Source: an uncultured Eubacteriales bacterium
GTDB lineage: Bacteria > Bacillota > Clostridia > Christensenellales > Aristaeellaceae
Assembly (NCBI GenBank): GCA_900542395.1
Contig: UQNM01000013.1
Span: forward strand, 1 to 37,494
DNA length: 37,494 bases
Reading direction: 5' to 3'
A program made the position numbers and the translations under genes. Numbering within the stretch: the stretch's first letter is position 1; each line of letters starts with the position of its first letter. This document shows positions 31,876 to 37,494 of the stretch, piece by piece. The notes beneath the pieces are model-generated. The model was given only the letters and a program-made list of their open reading frames with translations, searched no databases and was not told the origin of the DNA.

Positions 31876-32432
31876 TCGCTCCTTTTGTCATATAAAACGA
31901 CGCTCATGTCGCCGTCAAATTCCGGCACACGCACGCCCACCAGCTCGCTCTTGCTCGTCGGCAGGTTTTTGCCGACGTAATCCGCGCGGATCGGCAGCTC
32001 CCTGTGCCCGCGATCCACCATCACCGCCAGTTGAACGCAGCTCGGCCGCCCCATGTCGCAAATCGCGTCCATCGCGGCGCGCGCCGTGCGCCCGGAAAAG
32101 AGCACGTCGTCCACCATCACGATGCGCGCGTCCTGCACCTGAAACGGAAGGTCGGTCGCGTTGACGACCGGGTGCTCGGAGAGGCTGGAGAGGTCGTCGC
32201 GGTAGAACGTGATATCCAGCACGCCCAGCGGCAGCCCCACGCCCTCCACCTGCTCGATGATCTCCCGGATCATCTTCGCCAGCGTCACGCCCCGGCGCTG
32301 AATCCCGACCAGCTTGAGGTTTTCCACGCCGCCGTTGTTTTCGATGATTTCGTGCGCAATGCGCCGCAGCGCGCGCTTCATGGCGTTTTCATCCATGATT
32401 TCGGCTTTGAACTTGAGCTTTGAGGTATCCAT
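31872..32432 (-). CDS. pyrR: Bifunctional pyr operon regulator/uracil phosphoribosyltransferase
   Basis: 186 residues from the ATG behind AGGAGG. The PRPP motif is IVMVDDVLFSGRTA (104-117), and the N-terminal RNA-binding side has GIQRRGVTLAKMI. PyrR binds a hairpin in pyr leader RNA in the presence of UMP and favours termination. The matching hairpin and attenuator are upstream at 32646-32755. A longer frame to 32738 runs through the attenuator and repeat and is rejected. Its stop overlaps pyrB by 4 bp. Confidence 0.96.
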   Translation of the reverse strand: MDTSKLKFKAEIMDENAMKRALRRIAHEIIENNGGVENLKLVGIQRRGVTLAKMIREIIEQVEGVGLPLGVLDITFYRDDLSSLSEHPVVNATDLPFQVQDARIVMVDDVLFSGRTARAAMDAICDMGRPSCVQLAVMVDRGHRELPIRADYVGKNLPTSKSELVGVRVPEFDGDMSVVLYDKRSE

Positions 32433-32461
32433 GACCACTTTCCTCCTTTGCGATTGAAAAT

Positions 32462-32645
32462 GGCGACTCCTTCCGTCACGCCTTCGGCGTGCCAACCTTC
32501 GGCATCTCATCCGTTTGTTTCCGCCACAGGCGGCAACAGATTCGATGTCCCTCTTCGAGAGCATGGAGCTTGCCGCCCGCTGTGCGGGAAACAGGCAAGC
32601 GGAATGCCGAAGGTCTGTCAGCGAAGCTGACTGAGGGAGTTTGGC
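32462..32645. mobile_element. MITE-like element in the pyr leader
   Basis: The left end (GGCGACTCCTTCCGTCA... CCTTCGGCAT) and the reverse complement of the right end (GCCAAACTCCCTCAGTCA... CCTTCGGCAT) align over about 45 nt. The interior has CCGCCACAGGCGG and CTTGCCG/CAAGC parts. It shares TGTCAGCGAAGCTGACTGA with the element at 13674-13915. It sits between the attenuator and the pyrR ribosome site, with no ORF. Confidence 0.65.
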
Positions 32646-32681
32646 ATAAAAAAATACCCTGTTCCGCAGATCGGAACAGGG
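32646..32681 (-). terminator. Attenuator terminator of the pyr operon
   Basis: CCCTGTTCCG (32657-32666) pairs with CGGAACAGGG (32672-32681) over a 5-nt loop. Leftward it runs into TATTTTTTT. It lies about 85 nt after the expected transcript start and before pyrR. Confidence 0.9.
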
Positions 32682-32722
32682 CAAACAAAGGGATAGACGC
32701 TCCCCTTTACCACACATTTGCC

Positions 32723-32755
32723 GCCTTGCCGACCTCACGGGATCGAATTAAAGGC
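32723..32755 (-). promoter_or_regulatory. PyrR-binding (anti-antiterminator) hairpin
   Basis: Read leftward, GCCTT (start) pairs with AAGGC (end). The loop region reads GATCCCGTGAGGTCGGCAAGG, which agrees with the known PyrR recognition pattern UCC-N-GUGAGG-Y-U followed by GGCAAGG. Bound PyrR would keep this hairpin and so allow the downstream terminator. Confidence 0.88.
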
Positions 32756-32773
32756 TTATTTCTTACCGATGCG

Positions 32774-32802
32774 ATTGTACCATCTTTTTGTCGATTCGTC
32801 AA
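32774..32802 (-). promoter_or_regulatory. Promoter of the pyr operon
   Basis: Read leftward: TTGACG (32797-32802), a 17-nt spacer and TACAAT (32774-32779). The transcript would start near 32767. Confidence 0.88.
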
Positions 32803-32843
32803 TACGGGAGTTTTCTGATTCCGCGCCGTTCGGCGGCTTTTTA

Positions 32844-33950
32844 TCAAAGCGCGTACACATACCGCCCCGCCGTTTCATCCTCCGGGTCAATCATTCGTCC
32901 CGTCCGCGCGTCGATCAGCAGGATTGTCCAGCCCTTCTCCTGCTGATAGCCCCGCGCCTCCGTCTCGTCCTCCTCCGCGCCGTCGGCGGTCAGCGCTCTG
33001 GCGGCGCTTTCGGCGTATTTGCACTCGACACACCACGTCGGCGCGAGCCAGTATTCCGCCTCGTAAGCCGTCTCATCGTCCGGATATCTCCGGTCGGGCG
33101 CGGCATACGCCGCATACCCCAGCGTCACGCTGTATACATCCCGGATTCTTCCCCGCTCGATCCAGTCTGTCAGCGTCCGCTCTACCTGCGCCCAGCCGCA
33201 GAGCGGCACATCCGGCTGAACCTCTCCGATTTCGCGCCACATCGCCGTCGCCATCCAGATATAGTCCGCATCCGAACGATATTCGCCCAGCACAATCCAA
33301 CTGGCGTTGGAGAGCGCCTGCTGGACGGCGCGTCCGCTCTGTCGGCTGAACGTCCGTTCCACGCCCGTCACAACCGGTATGCCGCGCAGGGTTTCCCACG
33401 CCTCGATGTAATACCCGCCTTTTTTCGCGCCGTCGCGCACAAGCCTTTCGCTCCGCAGACCCGCGCGATACGGCAGACAGCCGATTTGCTGTTCGCCGAG
33501 CAGCGTCTCCGTTTGCCGCGCCAAAAAGTCTTCGGCGTCCCGCAGGGATTTTTCCTGATTCGGCGCAAAGATCGCCGTCTCGTCCGCCGCGTTTGTCCAC
33601 AGGTTCTGCACATACGCGGTAAAATGCGACGCTTCGCTTTCCGCAAGCCCGCCCGGCCGCATGGCCGCCCGCTGGCCGTAAAGCGTGTTCTTTTCCAGCG
33701 AATCGCCCAGCGCTTCCGCCGTCTGCGCCGAAATACACGTCCGCTTCACGCGCAGAATCGGCAGGGTATCGACGTCCGGCACGTACACCGGCGCGCGGAA
33801 TGAGATCGTCCGCCCGTAGGCTTCATGCGTCCCCTCTACCGCCGCCGGGATCTGCGCTTTCAGCTCGGAAACAGAAATCCTCTCGCCGCCCGCGCTCGCC
33901 ATCGTCGGCACAAGCAAGAGCGCACAAAGCACGGTAAATATCTTTTTCAT
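32844..33950 (-). CDS. Secreted hypothetical protein, paralog 3 of 3
   Basis: 368 residues; the start at 33950 is fixed by GGGAGG at 8 nt. The signal peptide is MKKIFTVLCALLLVPTMASA. The mature part is of unknown function. It shares with the two upstream genes a 'VPDVD..PI' strand, a block like TDWIERGRIRDVYSVTLGYA, a PTWCVECKY stretch and a C-terminal ILLIDARTGRM, which resembles the end of PepSY-like folds. It is GC-rich like the core genome, unlike paralog 1. The tail lacks the TWEDxQ end of the other two. The start overlaps the stop of paralog 2 (ATGA). No clear terminator follows before the pyr promoter. Confidence 0.75.
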   Translation of the reverse strand: MKKIFTVLCALLLVPTMASAGGERISVSELKAQIPAAVEGTHEAYGRTISFRAPVYVPDVDTLPILRVKRTCISAQTAEALGDSLEKNTLYGQRAAMRPGGLAESEASHFTAYVQNLWTNAADETAIFAPNQEKSLRDAEDFLARQTETLLGEQQIGCLPYRAGLRSERLVRDGAKKGGYYIEAWETLRGIPVVTGVERTFSRQSGRAVQQALSNASWIVLGEYRSDADYIWMATAMWREIGEVQPDVPLCGWAQVERTLTDWIERGRIRDVYSVTLGYAAYAAPDRRYPDDETAYEAEYWLAPTWCVECKYAESAARALTADGAEEDETEARGYQQEKGWTILLIDARTGRMIDPEDETAGRYVYAL

Positions 33951-35214
33951 TGTACATCCTCCCATGTCGTCATCTTCGGCACGGCAAACGTCGCTTCATC
34001 GCCAGTCGTGATGATTTTCATTTCGCCGGTTTGCGCGTCCAGCGGAATCTGCGCAAATTCATACGCTTCCCACCGATTCTGCTCGAAATGCTCGTGGAAG
34101 CTATCCACGATGCTCTGCTTTCCGTTCGGTACATAATCGCAATCCAGCACCCACATCGGTACAGCCCATGCGTAATCCTCCATTTCAGGATTAGAGTATC
34201 GCATATATCCCAGCCGCAGCGCATGGATATTGCGGATACGCCCTGTTGTAATTTCCTTTTCGATACTTTCCAACACGCGATCAAGCGGCACAAGCGGCAC
34301 GTCCTCCTGCTCCACAGTGCGGATACGGTTCATGCTGACGTACACGCTGTAATCCGCGTTGCTCGATGTATACATCTTCAAATATACATTCGTCCGCCAA
34401 TCCGAGCCAAGGCTATAAGGCGCAAGACGGTTCGCGATACGGTTTGTTTCCGGCGTAGACCCATGCGCCACGCGAAAGCCGTTATCCCCGAGAGTAGAGC
34501 AAAGTGCCCCGATCATCGGGATGCCATTCACCACTTGTTCCGCACGGATGGTGTAATAGCCCTTGCCCCCGTTATTCTCCCCGTCGATGGCTGTGCTTCC
34601 ATGAATCGCAATGCGCTTGGGTGCAATCATGTAGCCCTTATTCGGATATGCTTCGTCAATCACGTGTTGAAAACACGCCATTGCTTCCGCCACGGTTTGA
34701 GTGCCGCCGCGTATGTACGAACTATTCATATCCAGTTCCCACGGATAGCGGTAATCGTTCGGCTTTGCGCCGTAATTCGACCATTTTTCCCCGAGCCATT
34801 CGCCCGTATTCATGCCAAATTCCTTGGCGCTTTCGTAATCCGTCGTCATGCCCATGCCAAGGGTTCCCCAACTCACATCATACGGTTGGCTGTTCATGTC
34901 ATATCGAAAATACGTCACGCCGTTTCGCTCAAATGCGTTTTTCAGCATCATGTCGGCGATTTCCGGCGTAAACGGCCGATCGTTTTCCACCGTGATGACA
35001 GGACATTTCTCCACATCCGGTACGAGAATCGGGATATCCACGTTCAACTCACCGCTCGGCGTGTCGTAGGTCTTTGTCCACCGTCCCCTCTCCACCGTCT
35101 GTCGATGCAGTTCAGCAATGGAAACCAAATCAGAATTTGCGCTCGCCATCGTCGGCACAAGCAAGAGCGCGCAAAGCGCGGCAAATATCTTTTTCATTGT
35201 ATATCCTCCCATGT
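33892..35214 (-). repeat. 76-nt duplicated cassette at two paralog junctions
   Basis: Positions 33892-33967 and 35139-35214 are the same over 76 nt with four mismatches. Each covers the codons for the TWED(V/I)Q tail, the ribosome site, the ATGA overlap and the signal peptide of the next gene. Sequence outside differs strongly. Only the two ends of the given span are the repeat. Confidence 0.9.
33947..35197 (-). CDS. Secreted hypothetical protein, paralog 2 of 3
   Basis: 416 residues from the ATG at 35197. Signal peptide MKKIFAALCALLLVPTMASA. The mature part has DIPILVPDVEKCPVITVE near the N-terminus, then a long region with YTIRAEQVVNGIPMIG. The paralog core RVLESIEKEITTGRIRNIHA, LRLGYMRY and VPMWVLDCDYV follow, then IPLDAQTGEM. 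It ends in TTWEDVQ, whose codons hold the GGGAGG ribosome site of the next gene. Function unknown; extracytoplasmic, possibly PepSY-like at the C-terminus. It has ATGA overlaps at both ends, so all three are one translational unit. Confidence 0.8.
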   Translation of the reverse strand: MKKIFAALCALLLVPTMASANSDLVSIAELHRQTVERGRWTKTYDTPSGELNVDIPILVPDVEKCPVITVENDRPFTPEIADMMLKNAFERNGVTYFRYDMNSQPYDVSWGTLGMGMTTDYESAKEFGMNTGEWLGEKWSNYGAKPNDYRYPWELDMNSSYIRGGTQTVAEAMACFQHVIDEAYPNKGYMIAPKRIAIHGSTAIDGENNGGKGYYTIRAEQVVNGIPMIGALCSTLGDNGFRVAHGSTPETNRIANRLAPYSLGSDWRTNVYLKMYTSSNADYSVYVSMNRIRTVEQEDVPLVPLDRVLESIEKEITTGRIRNIHALRLGYMRYSNPEMEDYAWAVPMWVLDCDYVPNGKQSIVDSFHEHFEQNRWEAYEFAQIPLDAQTGEMKIITTGDEATFAVPKMTTWEDVQ

Positions 35215-36360
35215 GATAATTTCGGGGCAGTCCAGCAGTTTTTCTTTCAGTTTGATGGGATTCATAAATTCACCTGTCTGCGCGTTGACAATCATCGTTC
35301 GATACATCAGCCGCGCTATCGGGGCTGCCTCCGCATCCTCTTTGTATTCCTTTGTTTTTTCCTTTGGGTTATAATAATAATCACATTCTATTTGCCAAAC
35401 CGGGAAAAGCACGTCTTCATCATTTTCCCCGATATAGCAGCAATAGCCGAATCTGATTGCGTATATGTTTCGGATATTTCCTTCCTCAATTTTATTTTGT
35501 ATGGCTTCAAAAACCCGATTGATATCCGCAAGCGGAACATCATCATATTTCTTTTCAATTTCCATGAGAGGCGCTACTCGAACGTTCCATCCGCCGTCGT
35601 GATAAGCCATATCGTTCCAACACGAGAAAAAATCTCCCCATCTAAAGGTCTTTGATCGCTTCCAGCTTTCAGGTTTCTTAAATCCTATCGTTTTCTCCGA
35701 TACGCCAACCACTGGGTCTCCCGCGCCCATCAGGATGGGGATTCCCTCCATCTTCTGCCTCAGCGTGTAGGTATATCTGGGGCGGCTGTTTTCAATGATT
35801 TGCACCCAAGAAAAACCCAGTTCGAGATCAAAATCCGGGAAAAGGGTCTGAAGATTCTTGGTGATGCTCTCCATTCCTTTTTGTATGGTCTCATCGTCTT
35901 CAACATCGCTGGAACAGAACGTCTTTCCGCTGGGGATTTCTTCGTTATTGTCAAACGCCCCTTTTGAATCGCTTGGATCGCATAGGATCGACACATCTGT
36001 GTTTCCTATTGTGAATATTTGAATATCATAATCAAACCCGTTGTCGCTATACATAAAACGTTTTGCGTCGTCTTCTTCCGTTGCGTCTGCGTATTGACCG
36101 CACACGCGCCCTATTTCACAGTCTTCATATTTGGGTTTTTCAACAACCACTATGGGAACACATTCGACCTCCGGGATGATGACGTCCGTGTCAATATAGA
36201 TATTTCTCCCGTATTGATCTTTGCAGTCGAACACCACTTCCTTCGGGCTCTGCTCCCGAAACGTTTCTATGTTCTGATAACTTTCTGCGCAACAAACAGC
36301 CGGAATCGTCGGCACAAGCATCATTGCGGCAATCGCCGCAAACAATCGTTTCATCCTCAT
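35194..36360 (-). CDS. Secreted hypothetical protein, paralog 1 of 3
   Basis: 388 residues from ATG (an ATG two codons later is possible), behind AAGGAG. Signal peptide MKRLFAAIAAMMLVPTIPAVCCA. The mature part is acidic and A+T-richer than its paralogs. It keeps the family core: TDVIIPEVECVPIVVVE, YTLRQKMEGIPILMG, RVFEAIQNKIEEGNIRNIYA, IRFGYCCYI, FPVWQIECDYYY, MIVNAQTGEFM. It ends in ITWEDIQ with the next gene's ribosome site inside. Function unknown. No convincing promoter lies in the 96 bp before it; it may be read through from the DUF4179-like gene. Confidence 0.8.
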   Translation of the reverse strand: MRMKRLFAAIAAMMLVPTIPAVCCAESYQNIETFREQSPKEVVFDCKDQYGRNIYIDTDVIIPEVECVPIVVVEKPKYEDCEIGRVCGQYADATEEDDAKRFMYSDNGFDYDIQIFTIGNTDVSILCDPSDSKGAFDNNEEIPSGKTFCSSDVEDDETIQKGMESITKNLQTLFPDFDLELGFSWVQIIENSRPRYTYTLRQKMEGIPILMGAGDPVVGVSEKTIGFKKPESWKRSKTFRWGDFFSCWNDMAYHDGGWNVRVAPLMEIEKKYDDVPLADINRVFEAIQNKIEEGNIRNIYAIRFGYCCYIGENDEDVLFPVWQIECDYYYNPKEKTKEYKEDAEAAPIARLMYRTMIVNAQTGEFMNPIKLKEKLLDCPEIITWEDIQ

Positions 36361-36382
36361 ACGCTCCTTCTTGACGGAAAGG

Positions 36383-36447
36383 CGCTGTCCTCCCGTTTGC
36401 GGGCGGACAGCTTACAAAATCGGGGCGACCCTTTCAGGCCGCCCCGG
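36383..36447 (-). terminator. Two hairpins between the DUF4179-like gene and the paralog cluster
   Basis: CGGGGCG (36421-36427) pairs with CGCCCCG (36440-36446), followed leftward by ATTTTG. GCTGTCC (36383-36389) pairs with GGACAGC (36404-36410), with an inner CCG/CGG. The T runs are short, so termination may be partial. Confidence 0.6.
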
Positions 36448-36456
36448 AAGGGTGGG

Positions 36457-37494
36457 TTACTTGAGCAGAACGATATCCTCGTTCTCGTGTGTCGGCGTTT
36501 CGCCCGCGGCGATCTTCGCCTTGTAGTCGATGCCCGATCCGTTCGGCACGAGCACCAGGCTGTTCATGCTCTCCGGCAGGTCATAGCGAATCCAGACGAA
36601 GAACTTGCCGTCCTTGTTCACGCCGAACGCGCCGTCGCGGTTTTGCAGCTCCACGCCGTCGGCAACGAGCGTATAGCTATTGATATACGGCATTTCCATC
36701 TCATGCTTGCCGTCCGCGCTGGCCTCGAACGCCGCCGCCCATTCCGGCGCGTCGAACACGACCTCGCCGCTGATATCCACGTCGGAGACGCGAACCGTCG
36801 CCTGCGCGCTGTATGCGCTGGTCGTCACCGAGCCGGTATAGGTTTCGGTCTGACCGTTCAGCTTGACCTTAAACGGCAGGCGGAAGAAGCCGCGGTTCTC
36901 CGGGGTCATCATGTATTCGTGGTAGACGTTCTTCTCGTCCTGCGCCCAGACGCTCATGCCGTACATCACGGTCAGCTCGATGTCGATTTCATCCGTCGGC
37001 TCGAAGCCGTCCGGCATTTCGACCTCCTGGAAGCCCTGAATCGTGTAGGCATTGACGCGCTCCTCGCCGCTATCCAGAATGGTCAGCGGCTTGCCGCCCA
37101 CGCCCATGGATTCATATGCGATGTAGCCGACGGGGTGGCCGGAGAAATACGTCACGATCTCCCGCTGGATGGCGTCGTCCGATATATAGATGCGGCCGGT
37201 GGCGTATTTGCCCGCCTCCGCGCTCTGCCACGTGTCGTCAAAGCCGGTCGGCATCCCCTCGCCGGTGATGAAGCCGGTCTTGCAGTCGCTGGTCAGCGTG
37301 TAGGAATAATACAGCTTGTAGCCGTCGTAATACGCCTGATTGAGCGTCAGGTTGAAGCGGCGGTTGTACAGACTCGCCATCAGCTCGTCATAGACGGTCT
37401 TTGGCGCTTCCGTCGCGGTCTGCTCCGGTGCTTGCGCTGCCTGCGTATCGTTGTATGTTGCAGAAGCATTTTCCAGCTTTTCCAGCCGTCCGAC
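36457..37494 (-). CDS. DUF4179-like anti-sigma/extracytoplasmic protein, 5' part missing
   Basis: An open frame runs to the window edge, so the start is outside. An ATG at 37380 is internal: the frame continues upstream for 38 more codons as a linker rich in Ala, Gln and Thr (NDTQAAQAPEQTATEAPK). Then comes MASLYNRRFNLTLNQAYYDG and KLYYSYTL, as in the DUF4179 domain of ECF-linked anti-sigma proteins, and a beta-rich C-terminal part with repeated Thr/Val strands. The N-terminal zinc-finger and membrane segment expected for that family would lie beyond the edge. Family call is by pattern, moderate. Confidence 0.65.
   Translation of the reverse strand, partial: VGRLEKLENASATYNDTQAAQAPEQTATEAPKTVYDELMASLYNRRFNLTLNQAYYDGYKLYYSYTLTSDCKTGFITGEGMPTGFDDTWQSAEAGKYATGRIYISDDAIQREIVTYFSGHPVGYIAYESMGVGGKPLTILDSGEERVNAYTIQGFQEVEMPDGFEPTDEIDIELTVMYGMSVWAQDEKNVYHEYMMTPENRGFFRLPFKVKLNGQTETYTGSVTTSAYSAQATVRVSDVDISGEVVFDAPEWAAAFEASADGKHEMEMPYINSYTLVADGVELQNRDGAFGVNKDGKFFVWIRYDLPESMNSLVLVPNGSGIDYKAKIAAGETPTHENEDIVLLK

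Noticed and set aside
32433..32738. N-terminal extension of PyrR
   Set aside because: The open frame runs through the attenuator terminator and repeat. The ATG at 32432 has a perfect AGGAGG and gives the family length.

Overview
The window comes from a GC-rich Bacillota genome, most likely a clostridial gut-type anaerobe. The signs are strong sigma-A type promoters with 17-nt spacers, AGGAGG ribosome sites, a PyrR-attenuated pyr operon with the PyrK/PyrD (class 1B) pair, a fermentative AdhE behind Rex-like operators, a DUF421/DUF4363 pair, and intrinsic terminators after many transcription units. The species cannot be named from sequence alone. There is no phage, CRISPR array or large mobile island. 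The accessory signal lies in short palindromic repeat elements and in non-coding RNAs.

Layout, left to right. The 3' half of a tRNA-Asn (1-52) is followed by a leftward membrane unit: a small ORF, a CBS/CorC membrane protein and an AI-2E family permease (256-2941). A rightward KdpDE-like two-component pair follows (3131-4934); its regulator has no ATG, GTG or TTG start. Next come leftward genes for a ketopantoate-reductase-like enzyme, a NahK-like sugar kinase and a TetR regulator (5054-7868). A secreted papain-like protein (8214-8993) and ppk1 (9071-11134) are next. Then comes a compact type I toxin-antitoxin locus (11282-11609), followed by ybaB-recR. A leftward consensus promoter behind recR appears to make a roughly 120-nt CU-rich small RNA (12668-12789). 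An HD-domain protein, a MITE-like element, DUF4363/DUF421, a nitroreductase and a tail-anchored hypothetical protein lead to adhE and a co-transcribed phosphotransferase (16837-20205).

The second half starts with a DegT-type aminotransferase. It is followed by a rightward pair: a ParB-like/BMP fusion with no signal peptide, and a metallophosphoesterase. Next are a uracil/xanthine-type permease, a frameshifted coiled-coil gene, and the leftward operon pyrR-pyrB-pyrC-pyrF-pyrK-pyrD (26815-32432). That operon has a complete promoter, PyrR hairpin and attenuator (32646-32802). Palindromic elements sit at four places around the pyrimidine genes: in the loop of the uraA terminator, against the pyrD stop codon, between pyrC and pyrF, and between the attenuator and pyrR. 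The right end carries three tandem paralogous secreted proteins of unknown function, linked by ATGA overlaps, and a DUF4179-like protein cut by the window edge.

Uridylate synthesis (the pyr genes) and nucleobase uptake (uraA, beside a BMP-type ligand-binding protein) lie next to each other. The most notable non-textbook items are the type I toxin-antitoxin locus, the CU-rich sRNA candidate, the secreted paralogs that share a 76-nt ribosome-site/signal-peptide cassette, the ParB-BMP fusion, and the missing start codon of the KdpE-like regulator.
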